This document shows positions 23,864-30,994 of a DNA stretch of 64,000 bases, piece by piece. The DNA is from Candidatus Merdivicinus excrementipullorum (GTDB taxonomy: Bacteria; Bacillota; Clostridia; Oscillospirales; Ruminococcaceae). The DNA lies in contig DVJP01000050.1 of assembly GCA_018716725.1 (NCBI GenBank), positions 1-64,000 of the forward strand. Direction: 5' to 3'. Each line of letters begins with the position of its first letter. Within the stretch, counting starts at the first letter, position 1. The position numbers were made by a program, and so were the translations under genes. The notes beneath the pieces are model-generated. The model ran no database searches, was not told the DNA's origin, and saw only the letters and a program-made list of their open reading frames with translations.

Positions 23864-25099
23864 ATGGACCGCGTAATTTTTACCAAGGAAATGAAGGATA
23901 CCCACACCATCCTCATTCCCACCATGCTGCCCATCCACTTTAACCTTATGTCCCAGATCATGAACCAGCACGGCTACCACACGGAGGTGCTGCAAAACGA
24001 AAGCCAGTCGGTGGTCAATGAGGGCCTGCGCAACGTTCACAACGACACCTGCTATCCGGCCCTGCTGGTCATCGGCCAGATGATCGACGCTTTGGAAAGC
24101 GGCAAATATGACCTGGATAAGGTGGCCCTGCTGATTACCCAGACCGGCGGCGGATGCCGGGCCTCCAACTATATCCACCTGCTGCGGAAAGCCCTGAAAA
24201 AGGGCGGCTACGGCAACATCCCCGTCATTTCCTTAAGCTTCGGCGGCCTGGAAAAAAATCCCGGCTTCAAACTCACTCCGGGGATGCTTTTGCAGCTTCT
24301 TTACGCCGTTTTGCTGGGGGATTTGCTGACCCTCCTTTCCAACCAGTGCCGGCCCTATGAAAAAAATCCCGGCGACACCCAGAAAGTTGTGGATCAATGG
24401 ACCAAAAAGCTCTTAGACGACTTTGCCCATTCCAAAATCGTCCATTACAGCCACATCAAGCGGTTTTATAAGGAAATCTTAGAGGACTTCGCCAAAATCC
24501 CCCGGACAAAGGAAAAGAAGGTTCGGGTGGGAGTTGTAGGGGAGATTTACGTCAAATATTCCCCCCTGGGCAACAACAATCTGGAAGCCTTCCTGCTGTC
24601 CGAAGGGGCGGAAGTGGTGGTGCCGGGGCTTTTGGATTTCTGCCTGTACTGCGTTTACAACGGCATCCACGACCGGGAGCTTTACGGCGGCGGATTGCTC
24701 AAAAGCCTGGGCAACAAGGCCGCTTACAAGCTGCTTTTGAAAAAACAGATGGACGTTATCAACCTGGTGAAGGAGCAGGGCGTCTTTATGCCCGCCACCC
24801 CCTTTTCCGAAGTGGTGACCCTTTCGGAGCCGTACATTGACCACGGGGTGAAAATGGGAGAGGGCTGGCTCCTTACCGCCGAAATGGTGGAGCTGATCAA
24901 CGAGGGCGTGGAAAACATCGTCTGCACCCAGCCCTTCGGCTGCCTGCCCAACCACATTGTGGCCAAGGGCATGATCCGGGCCATTAAGGAGAAGAACCCC
25001 AGCGCCAACATCGTGGCCGTGGACTACGACCCGGGGGCCAGCGCCGTCAACCAGCAGAACCGCATCAAGCTGATGCTGGCCAACGCCAAAATCAAATAG
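23864..25099 (+). CDS. 2-hydroxyacyl-CoA dehydratase-like Fe-S protein, partner of the fused activase
   Basis: A 411-residue protein of the HgdB/FldB-like superfamily. Cysteines that could bind clusters occur in NDTCYPALLVIGQ (about 58), TGGGCRASNYIH (about 98), NQCRPYEKN, FCLYCVYNG and CTQPFGCLPNHI (about 350-361). The C-terminal VAVDYDPGASAVNQQNRIKL is characteristic. It starts 5 nt after the activase gene, so the two form a two-component system in which ATP hydrolysis drives electrons to this protein. No CoA-transferase or second dehydratase subunit is nearby, so it may reduce something other than a hydroxyacyl-CoA, as in double-cubane cluster proteins. Confidence 0.85.
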   Translation: MDRVIFTKEMKDTHTILIPTMLPIHFNLMSQIMNQHGYHTEVLQNESQSVVNEGLRNVHNDTCYPALLVIGQMIDALESGKYDLDKVALLITQTGGGCRASNYIHLLRKALKKGGYGNIPVISLSFGGLEKNPGFKLTPGMLLQLLYAVLLGDLLTLLSNQCRPYEKNPGDTQKVVDQWTKKLLDDFAHSKIVHYSHIKRFYKEILEDFAKIPRTKEKKVRVGVVGEIYVKYSPLGNNNLEAFLLSEGAEVVVPGLLDFCLYCVYNGIHDRELYGGGLLKSLGNKAAYKLLLKKQMDVINLVKEQGVFMPATPFSEVVTLSEPYIDHGVKMGEGWLLTAEMVELINEGVENIVCTQPFGCLPNHIVAKGMIRAIKEKNPSANIVAVDYDPGASAVNQQNRIKLMLANAKIK

Positions 25100-25114
25100 G
25101 CAGGAGGAAAGGCA

Positions 25115-25984
25115 ATGCTCCAAACCATTTGCCAGTGGTTTTTGTATTTTTCCATTTACAGTGTCCTGGGCTGGGTGTGCGAAACGGTGTACTGCTCCGT
25201 TATCCAGCGGAAATTTGTCAACCGGGGCTTTCTAAACGGCCCCGTCTGCCCGGTTTACGGGGTGGGCGCCGTTTTGGTGATCTATCTGCTCCAGCCGGTG
25301 GCCGGGAACGTCCTGGCGCTGTTCCTCACGGGGATGCTGGTCACCACGGTTTTGGAATACCTGACCTCTGTTTTGCTGGAAAAGCTGTTTCACATGAAAT
25401 GGTGGGATTACTCCCAATTTAAGCTCCAGATTAACGGCCGGGTGTGCCTTTTAAACTCCCTGATGTTCGGGGCCCTTTCGGTGTTTGTCATGCTGGCGCT
25501 CCATCCCCGGGTCCAGAAGCTGGTGGGCTTTATCCCGGCGGCGGTTCTGCCCTGGCTTTCCCTGGGGATCGCCGCGGTGTTTATCGCCGATACGGTTTTG
25601 ACCGTCCGGTCCATCCTGATCCTCAAGGGCAAATTGGAGGAGGTCCGCCGCGCCCTTGCCGATATTCGGGAAAAGAGCGAACAGGTCAAAGCCCAGTTTA
25701 AAGTGGAGTGGCTGGCCCGGGTGCTCCAGGCCAAGGAACAGCTCCAGGATAAAGCGGACGATATTGCGGAATATCTGGAAAAATTCCGTCTGCCCGAGGG
25801 GATTTCCCTGCGGGAATATGTGGAGGACCGGGCTAAGAGACTGCCAAGCCTTGCGAAAAAAGGCCGCTGGATGAACCTGCGCCTGGTGCGGGCTTTCCCC
25901 AGCCTAAATTCGCCCCGGTACGCCGATATTTTGGAACAGCTAAAGGAACGGCTGAAAATCCGCCGGTGGGGGAAAAAGGGTTGA
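25115..25984 (+). CDS. putative CmpB-type membrane protein (ABC transporter type IV family)
   Basis: Integral membrane protein of 289 residues with five or so hydrophobic segments in the first 170 residues: CQWFLYFSIYSVLGWVCETV, then NGPVCPVYGVGAVLVIYLL, then VLALFLTGMLVTTVLEYLT. WWDYSQFKLQINGRVCLLNS is a hallmark of the PF06541 group. The C-terminal third is a charged, probably coiled-coil cytoplasmic tail (about 170-280). It follows the dehydratase-like gene by 15 nt and may be co-transcribed. The family is often called an ABC permease, but no ATPase is adjacent and transport is unproved. A shorter relative is at 47754. Confidence 0.8.
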   Translation: MLQTICQWFLYFSIYSVLGWVCETVYCSVIQRKFVNRGFLNGPVCPVYGVGAVLVIYLLQPVAGNVLALFLTGMLVTTVLEYLTSVLLEKLFHMKWWDYSQFKLQINGRVCLLNSLMFGALSVFVMLALHPRVQKLVGFIPAAVLPWLSLGIAAVFIADTVLTVRSILILKGKLEEVRRALADIREKSEQVKAQFKVEWLARVLQAKEQLQDKADDIAEYLEKFRLPEGISLREYVEDRAKRLPSLAKKGRWMNLRLVRAFPSLNSPRYADILEQLKERLKIRRWGKKG

Positions 25985-26009
25985 TTTTTTGGCGGGAAAA
26001 TGGTAGGAT
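25981..26009 (+). promoter_or_regulatory. putative promoter of the gene at 26034
   Basis: TTGATT, 17-nt spacer, TAGGAT, about 25 nt before the start codon. Confidence 0.5.
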
Positions 26010-26033
26010 AAAAGAAAAACGGGAGGTCTTTCC

Positions 26034-26597
26034 ATGAAAAAGTGGATTGCTCGTTCTGTCTTTATCCTGCTGGCCGCCGGGGTGATTTCCCTGGGGGCTG
26101 TGAGCGTGCATTTCTACCAGGAAAGCCGGTCTTATCAGGAAAAGCTGGCGGGGGAGTACCAGGCAAATTGGGGGCGGCTTGAGGATGTCACAGATTTGGC
26201 GGCCAGTTTGTATGGGGAAAATCTGGTGGCTTATGGGGACTTGGACGCTCCCGCTGTCCGGCTCCACGTTGCCATGGCTGTCAATAATCTGTATCTGCCT
26301 CCGCATACTGTTTTGGAAGACAGCGGCAGTTTTCGCGATTTCGTGCGGTATTACCTTTATTTGGTGGACGATTTGGACGACCCGGAATATGCGGCGGACG
26401 TGACGCCGCTGTTTCAGGATATGAACCGGGATCTGCGTGAACTCTGCCAGGAGATGACGGAGTCTTATTCTGAAAATACAGCGGACATGACTGACCCGGA
26501 ATCGGATGCCTACCGGGAAGCGGAAGTCAAAATCCAGGCTTTTATGGACGAATACAAGGATCCCCTTTCGGAATATTTGGGGGTTGAGATTTCCTGA
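26034..26597 (+). CDS. membrane-anchored extracytoplasmic protein of unknown function
   Basis: A 187-residue protein with a basic N-terminus and one hydrophobic segment (about 5-25, ARSVFILLAAGVISLGAVSV) that has no clear cleavage site, so it is probably anchored outside the membrane. The rest is acidic and helical, with DDLDDPEY and many Glu/Asp residues. RBS GGGAGG lies 7 nt before ATG. I do not recognise the family. It stands alone between its promoter and mosaic repeat B. Confidence 0.7.
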   Translation: MKKWIARSVFILLAAGVISLGAVSVHFYQESRSYQEKLAGEYQANWGRLEDVTDLAASLYGENLVAYGDLDAPAVRLHVAMAVNNLYLPPHTVLEDSGSFRDFVRYYLYLVDDLDDPEYAADVTPLFQDMNRDLRELCQEMTESYSENTADMTDPESDAYREAEVKIQAFMDEYKDPLSEYLGVEIS

Positions 26598-26607
26598 ATT
26601 TGTTAGT

Positions 26608-26845
26608 GTTGTAGGGGCGCGCATTGCGCGCCAGGCGATAAATCGCGGCGTTTTTGTGGAATCGCGGGCGAATCCAGTTCGCCCCTACAAATGCGTTTCC
26701 TGTTCAGTTTTACAAAACGATAGAAAATGAATCCTATCAATACGGCGAATCGTCGTGAATTTATTCACGACATGAGCACGTCCAGCGGGTGGATAGGAAT
26801 ACCCCGCCCGCGTCGAATTGCCAGCGGCGGCTCGCCGTGGGCCTT
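26608..26845 (+). repeat. mosaic palindromic repeat, copy B
   Basis: No gene is visible. GTAGGGGCGCGCATTGCGCGCC, then GGGCGAATCCAGTTCGCCC..TAC, the link CCTGTTC.GTTTTAC.AAAACGATAG, the palindrome GTCGTGAATTTATTCACGAC and GTCCAGCGGGTGGATAGG follow in the same order and orientation as in copy A. It ends exactly where the next promoter begins (TTGACA at 26844). Confidence 0.85.
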
Positions 26846-26872
26846 GACAACTTGGATGGATTCTGCTATAAT
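26844..26872 (+). promoter_or_regulatory. consensus sigma-A promoter of the CBS/DUF21 gene
   Basis: TTGACA, exactly 17 nt, TATAAT: a perfect consensus, the best promoter in the window. It drives a leader of about 250 nt. Confidence 0.9.
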
Positions 26873-26878
26873 AAAAAC

Positions 26879-27132
26879 GATTTTATGAATGAAAGGGGGA
26901 ACCGATTTCCGTGGGAGATTCTGCTGACCCGCGACGAACCGGTTTTCAACTGAATAGGAATGGGAGTCCGCATCATGGGAAGACAGGGAAAGACTGTCCT
27001 TTTTCTGGTGCGTTTTTTTGTACATCCCGGCCCTTTGAAAACCGCTGCGCCATGTGGTATTTCTGGCTCCGCTTGTAGCTTGGCAGTGTAAAGCCATTTG
27101 ACACCTACTGATACTTAAGGAGAGAAATAATC
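26879..27132 (+). ncRNA. structured leader with intrinsic terminator, candidate riboswitch
   Basis: The leader starts near 26879. Stem AACCG/CGGTT (26900-26904 with 26940-26944) encloses stem CGTGGG/CCCGCG (26910-26915 with 26928-26933), leaving internal loops ATTTC and ACGAA. A terminator follows: CGCATCA (26969-26975) pairs with TGGTGCG (27006-27012), with an inner GACAG/CTGTC, and seven T follow. The gene begins 114 nt later behind AAGGAGAG. This is the layout of transcription attenuation by a ligand-binding RNA. I could not match it to a known riboswitch class. Confidence 0.6.
26969..27019 (+). terminator. leader terminator (attenuator) ahead of the CBS/DUF21 gene
   Basis: Outer stem CGCATCA/TGGTGCG and inner stem GACAG/CTGTC with TTTTTTT at 27013-27019, all upstream of the coding region and downstream of a perfect promoter. 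Confidence 0.75.
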
Positions 27133-28263
27133 ATGAGCGCAGTGCCCAGTATACTTTTATTGGTCGTCTTAATTTCGTTAAACGCCTTTTTCGCCATGAG
27201 CGAAATCGCAATTTTATCCATCAATTCCAAAAAAATCGAAAAAATGGCGGAGGAGGGCAATAAGCGGGCCTCCCTGCTGGTCCGTATCACAGAGGATCCT
27301 TCCGATTTCCTTTCCACTATCCAAATCGGCATTACTCTGGCAAACCTGCTGTCCTCAGCGGTGGCGGCGGAAAGCTTCAGCGTGTATTTTGACCAGTGGC
27401 TGTCCTTCCTGCCTATCAGCCCCGCACTGCTTCACAGCATCGTGCTGGTGATCCTGACCTTAATTTTAACCTATATCACCCTGGTTTTCGGGGAACTGAC
27501 CCCCAAGCGCGTTGCTATGAAGTCCCCGGATTCCATCGCCCTGAAGGTGGTGGGCGTCCTGTGGGCGCTGTATAAGGTATGCCGCCCCTGTATCCGGATG
27601 CTTACTGCCAGCGTAAACCTGATGCTCCGCCTTTTGGGCATTAACCCTCACGAGGAGGAGGAAAAGGTCACCGAGGAGGAAATCCGCCTGATGGTGGAGG
27701 CTGGTGAAGAGGAAGGCGCTATTGAAGAGCGGGAAAAAGATATGATTGAAAATATCTTCGAGCTGAACGACCGCCGGGTTTCGGAACTGATGACCCACCG
27801 CACCGAGGTTTGCGCGGTGTCCTCTACCAGCACCCTGCGGGACCTGGTGGATATCGCCAAGGAGGAACGGTATTCCCGCATCCCGGTTTATAAAGAGAAC
27901 ATAGACGATATTATCGGCGTTATCCACATTAAGGACTTGATTCCCCTGCTCAATGAAGGGGCGCTGGACAGCCAGAACCTGCTGGATTTCCTGCGGCCGG
28001 TGATTTATGTGCCGGAGACGGTTTATACGACGAACCTGCTGAAACAGTTCCAGGAGCAGAAAATCCATCTGGCCGTAGTGGTGGACGAATACGGCGGCAC
28101 TGCCGGCATTGTTACGCTGGAGGACCTGCTGGAATCTATTGTAGGCGAAATTGACGACGAATACGACGATCAGAAGGAAGCCTATCAGCATTCCCGCCCC
28201 AGCTCCAAGCAGAAAATAGCGGCGAGCCTGCTGGCGGATGAGGAAAAGACAGATTCTGATTGA
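27133..28263 (+). CDS. CNNM/CorC-type transporter with DUF21 and CBS domains, lacking the usual C-terminal domain
   Basis: A 376-residue membrane protein of the hemolysin-C/CNNM family. DUF21 covers about 1-190 with [17 protein letters not shown] and the helix [36 protein letters not shown] leads into a CBS pair (about 215-350): [20 protein letters not shown] and [20 protein letters not shown] with [10 protein letters not shown]. Common relatives have a further CorC_HlyC domain of about 80 residues; here only a short polar tail remains. Relatives move Mg2+ or Na+ or alter cation balance. Expression probably depends on the attenuator in its leader, consistent with ion sensing. Confidence 0.88.
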   Translation: MSAVPSILLLVVLISLNAFFAMSEIAILSINSKKIEKMAEEGNKRASLLVRITEDPSDFLSTIQIGITLANLLSSAVAAESFSVYFDQWLSFLPISPALLHSIVLVILTLILTYITLVFGELTPKRVAMKSPDSIALKVVGVLWALYKVCRPCIRMLTASVNLMLRLLGINPHEEEEKVTEEEIRLMVEAGEEEGAIEEREKDMIENIFELNDRRVSELMTHRTEVCAVSSTSTLRDLVDIAKEERYSRIPVYKENIDDIIGVIHIKDLIPLLNEGALDSQNLLDFLRPVIYVPETVYTTNLLKQFQEQKIHLAVVVDEYGGTAGIVTLEDLLESIVGEIDDEYDDQKEAYQHSRPSSKQKIAASLLADEEKTDSD

Positions 28264-28307
28264 CTGCCGGATGCTGGATAAACTGTCAGATTTTTGACGC
28301 TTTCAGG

Positions 28308-28346
28308 AAAAAGCTGCGAACGCATTAATTGCGTTCGCAGCTTTTT
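28308..28346. terminator. bidirectional terminator between convergent genes
   Basis: A perfect 17-bp inverted repeat AAAAAGCTGCGAACGCA / TGCGTTCGCAGCTTTTT with a 5-nt loop. Its right arm also encodes the last residues of the anti-sigma factor, whose TAA stop lies in the loop. Confidence 0.93.
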
Positions 28347-29095
28347 CCGTGTCTTTTTTGCTGTCCCCGGCCTTTTCCGTTTCCGCGGGTTCCTCCAGTC
28401 CCGTTGCCGGTTCCTGCATCATCGCTTTCACCGTCAGTGAAACTTTGAATCAAATCCCGGATTTCCCGCATGGGCATATTCCGGATTTCTTCTGCGGTAA
28501 TGGACGGGTCAAGCTCCTGCAATTCTAAAAACGCCCGATATTTCCCGTAGGAAAGGCCCAGCTCATGGGCCGCCTCCACCTCTTCCGGGCTTGCGGAGTA
28601 ACAGGCGGCGTTTTTTTCTCCGGCCGTACAGGCCTGCACGCCGGAAAGGATCTGCTCCCTTTGGGCTTCATCGTCCCCAACAACGGCAATGGTCAAAATC
28701 CCGTCCTTGGACAGCAGCGCGGCCACTTTCTCGTTTTCCAAAACCCGGTTCACCGCTTCGGTATATTCCAGGTTCCATACATCAAGGGAACCGGCCAGTT
28801 CCTTCCCGTCCTCATTCCAGCCGTCAACGGAAATCACCCGGTCGAACCGGTTGACGGCCAATTCAATGGAAGGGTTAATGTCCATGCTGATTTCCGCAGT
28901 GGGGGTGAAGTACAGCCAATAGCCTCCCAGGAAAAGGAAGAGCATACAGGCGGCTGCCGGAAGGAAAATCCTGAAGCCTGCCTTTTTTGCCCGTTTGCAG
29001 CCCTGTGTTTTCTGAAAGACATACTCCTTGGTCTTTTGCTTTAATTCTCCTTCGGCCCGCACCTGGTCCAGCGCTTTTTTCAGGCTGTCATGCAT
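28325..29095 (-). CDS. RsgI-type anti-sigma factor
   Basis: A single-pass membrane protein of 256 residues. A short cytoplasmic part (about 1-40) is followed by a transmembrane helix (FLPAAACMLFLFLGGYWLYF, about 45-65) and an outside domain starting EISMDINPSIELAVNRFDRV, the RsgI signature; the Asn-Pro in DINPS corresponds to the autocleavage position reported for such domains. The tail is rich in Gly, Arg and Lys. The start at 29095 is preferred because GGGAGG lies 8 nt upstream and it overlaps the sigma gene in ATGCATGA. It should hold the sigma factor encoded just upstream. The signal it senses is unknown. Confidence 0.85.
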   Translation of the reverse strand: MHDSLKKALDQVRAEGELKQKTKEYVFQKTQGCKRAKKAGFRIFLPAAACMLFLFLGGYWLYFTPTAEISMDINPSIELAVNRFDRVISVDGWNEDGKELAGSLDVWNLEYTEAVNRVLENEKVAALLSKDGILTIAVVGDDEAQREQILSGVQACTAGEKNAACYSASPEEVEAAHELGLSYGKYRAFLELQELDPSITAEEIRNMPMREIRDLIQSFTDGESDDAGTGNGTGGTRGNGKGRGQQKRHGKSCERN

Positions 29096-29570
29096 CTTCC
29101 TCACCTCCCAGCTTCTCCCGGAGCAGTTGTTTGGAACGGTTCAGGAGCGTATAAACCGTGTTCACATTTTTCCCCAGAATCCGGCTGATTTCCGGGGCCG
29201 TGTACCCTTCATAGTAGTGCAGATACACGGCGTCCTTGTATTTTGGGGGGAGCGACAGGACCGCCTCCAACACTTCCCGATGGTCCGGCGGCATTTCAGC
29301 CGGCTGTTCCATGATTTCATCCAGGGGGACGGTGCGGCTGCGGAAAAAGCTTTTCAGCAGATCCTTGCAGGCGTTTATGGCGACCCGGAGGAACCACGCT
29401 TTTTCGTGTTCCACATTTTCAAAGGGCACGGAGCTAAGGGCATATTTCAAAAACACAGTCTGAAATATGTCCTCGGTATCCGCGTAATTTTTCAAATGGA
29501 TCATACAAAGCCGCCGGACCATATCGGCATACTGCTCGACTGCCCGGTTGACTTCCTGTTCGCTCCGCAT
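29088..29570 (-). CDS. ECF-type RNA polymerase sigma factor
   Basis: A 160-residue sigma factor with regions 2 and 4 only. Region 2: YADTEDIFQTVFLKYALS with EHEKAWFLRVAINACKDLLK. Region 4: LPPKYKDAVYLHYYEGYTAP, then EISRILGKNVNTVYTLLNRS, the HTH that binds the -35. It overlaps the anti-sigma gene by a few bases and lies 21 nt after the secreted Ca-binding protein gene, so the three are one operon. ECF operons of this type usually control their own promoter; a possible one is at 30012-30040. Confidence 0.92.
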   Translation of the reverse strand: MRSEQEVNRAVEQYADMVRRLCMIHLKNYADTEDIFQTVFLKYALSSVPFENVEHEKAWFLRVAINACKDLLKSFFRSRTVPLDEIMEQPAEMPPDHREVLEAVLSLPPKYKDAVYLHYYEGYTAPEISRILGKNVNTVYTLLNRSKQLLREKLGGEEDA

Positions 29571-29591
29571 CGCATCCTCACCTGCCGTTTT

Positions 29592-29963
29592 CTACCGGCC
29601 CCGTCCGCCCCGGAACCCTTTGCCTTGTCCTAAGCCCCGTCCGGCGGCATAACCGCAAGGGCCGTCCCTGTTTTCCGCCCGGTCGCAGACGCCGTCGTGG
29701 TCCGCGTCCACAAAATATTTCCCACAGCCGTTTTGTGAAAGGCAGTCCGTTTGATTCCTGCCGCAGCTGTCGCAAATTCCGTCCTCATTGGCGTCCGCGT
29801 ACCGGCAGACGGTTTCCCGGCAGTCGCAAATTCCGTCCCCATTGGCGTCGGTAAAGTTTTTTCCGGCTCCCGGTCCGGCCGCAAACACGCTGGTTGTACC
29901 AACAGCCAGTACCGCCGCAACCATCAAAACGCCGGCACACGTCCTTTTTAGCAATTTCCCCAT
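29592..29963 (-). CDS. secreted Cys-rich protein with three Ca-binding-like DxDxDG repeats
   Basis: A 123-residue precursor. MGKLLKRTCAGVLMVAAVLA to VFAA is a signal peptide. Three short repeats follow: DANGDGICD, DANEDGICD and DADHDGVCD, each the loop pattern of dockerin or EF-hand calcium sites, with cysteines at the end of each and extra CxxC pairs. The C-terminus is rich in Gly, Arg and Lys (GRGLGQGKGFRGGRGR), like the tail of the anti-sigma factor. It is the first gene of the sigma operon, so it may be the main output or the thing whose state is sensed outside the cell. RBS is GGAGG. Confidence 0.8.
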   Translation of the reverse strand: MGKLLKRTCAGVLMVAAVLAVGTTSVFAAGPGAGKNFTDANGDGICDCRETVCRYADANEDGICDSCGRNQTDCLSQNGCGKYFVDADHDGVCDRAENRDGPCGYAAGRGLGQGKGFRGGRGR

Positions 29964-30011
29964 CCGTCATTCCTCCAGTTATTTGAGATAGCCATATCCG
30001 GCTTCACCAGT

Positions 30012-30040
30012 AATACGACTGATCAGGAGGAATCCATTCA
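30012..30040 (-). promoter_or_regulatory. possible ECF promoter of the sigma operon
   Basis: Minus strand TGAATG, 17-nt spacer, CGTATT. It resembles the TGAAAC/CGTC layout of Firmicute ECF promoters and stands upstream of the ECF operon. The match is weak. Confidence 0.35.
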
Positions 30041-30263
30041 CTTTATTTTATCATTTTTTTCGCCTGAAAGAAAGGGTTTGTTGGAAACTGTATGCGGTGC
30101 ATGGTCATATTTTAAATGCTTCCTCTGCGGCAATCTTTCTTGGTTTGGAAAATCAAAACTCCCTCGCGCCATTGTGCAGAATAAAAGCTTAAACTTAAAT
30201 GATTCAGAAGTTAAAAATCATTTTGATTTCTGTTTCCGTGATTTTTTGCTGGAAACAAACGAA

Positions 30264-30309
30264 AACCTCAGCCGGGCGCCTTTATATGCGCTGGTTGAGG
30301 TTATTTTTT
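30264..30309 (+). terminator. strong plus-strand hairpin terminator in AT-rich island
   Basis: AACCTCAGCC and GGTTGAGGTT pair around an inner GCGC stem, then ATTTTTTC. There is no annotated plus-strand gene ahead of it. Confidence 0.7.
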
Positions 30310-30366
30310 CTTTGACTATATTGTTTATACAGATAAATAGAGCATCTAAAACTTCGGTTCCCTTTT

Positions 30367-30416
30367 AGAAGGATTCACTGACCGCAGTACGGCTTTTTAT
30401 CCTTCTGTTGTTTTTA
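30367..30416 (+). terminator. second hairpin between the sigma operon and the membrane protein gene
   Basis: AGAAGGAT/ATCCTTCT arms enclose GACCGCAGTACGGCTTTTT, followed by GTTGTTTTTAT on the plus strand. Confidence 0.55.
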
Positions 30417-30418
30417 TA

Positions 30419-30880
30419 TCAGGATTTTTTGGGATGATGCTTTCGCCGGAAAGCGCAGAACACAGTGCCGCCAATGAGGAGAAGGGCGTATCCGCCCCAC
30501 AAGAGCCAAGCTGTTTGGCCGCTGGAATCCGCTTCCTCCACGCGTTCTAAAACAACGGCCAGGCTTTTTTCACACTGGGTCCGTTCTTCTTTTGAGAGGC
30601 CCAGTTTTTGGATTTGCGTTTCCTGCTCTTTAGAAAGCTGATCCGGCGGGGTGTCCTGCACGATTTCCGCGTATTTCCGGATGGTTTCCAGGCTGGCGGA
30701 ACCGGCAAAGGGGTTCTCCTCCCGGAAAGCGGGGATCTCTTCCGCTGTTCCGGAAACCACCGCTTCCTCCGAAAAGAAGGCGATTGGGCTGCACAAGAGG
30801 AGGGGCAGCAGAAGCAGCCCCAATATAATCAGCAGGATTCCCCACCGTTTCAGCCAACTGTTCCGGTCCTTTTCCGCCAT
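30419..30880 (-). CDS. small membrane protein of unknown function
   Basis: A 153-residue protein with two hydrophobic segments: WGILLIILGLLLLPLLLCSP (about 10-32) and WLLWGGYALLLIGGTVFCAF (about 120-142). The part between is acidic and probably outside the membrane, with helices ASLETIRKYAEIVQDTPPDQ and LSKEERTQCEKSLAVVLERV. The tail RRKHHPKKS is basic. The start at MAEKD is preferred because AAGGGGGG lies 6 nt upstream; ATG two codons earlier is inside that spacing. I do not recognise the family. Confidence 0.7.
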   Translation of the reverse strand: MAEKDRNSWLKRWGILLIILGLLLLPLLLCSPIAFFSEEAVVSGTAEEIPAFREENPFAGSASLETIRKYAEIVQDTPPDQLSKEQETQIQKLGLSKEERTQCEKSLAVVLERVEEADSSGQTAWLLWGGYALLLIGGTVFCAFRRKHHPKKS

Positions 30881-30994
30881 ATCCATCCCCCCTTTTTGCT
30901 ATGCTTCTATTGTACCGGGGGAGTGTGACGGCTGTGTGAAATCCCATTGAAGAAAATCCGAAACATTTATGCCAAAGTGAAAAAGCAGAGATTT

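Larger units (their letters stand above)
30041..30418. other. AT-rich intergenic island with hairpins, no convincing gene
   Basis: The stretch is far more AT-rich than its surroundings. A weak plus-strand frame starting with TTG at 30078 (96 codons) has no ribosome site and unnatural codon use. It holds two terminator-like hairpins (30264-30309 and 30367-30416), both pointing plus. A small RNA or remains of a lost gene are possible. Confidence 0.5.

Noticed and set aside
20919-25099. Benzoyl-CoA reductase or classical glutaryl-CoA dehydratase operon
   Set aside because: Single large activase and one partner only; no second catalytic subunit, ferredoxin or CoA-transferase nearby.
26879-27020. 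Known riboswitch upstream of the CBS/DUF21 gene (Mn, Mg, fluoride, NiCo or c-di-AMP types)
   Set aside because: The conserved loops of these classes as I remember them were not found; kept as an unassigned leader instead.
30011-30020. TAATACGACT, the first ten bases of the T7 promoter
   Set aside because: The remaining bases do not match and no phage gene is nearby; coincidence.
30078-30368. Plus-strand frame of 96 codons in the AT-rich island
   Set aside because: TTG start without ribosome site, codon use unlike the genome, and it runs through a strong terminator hairpin.
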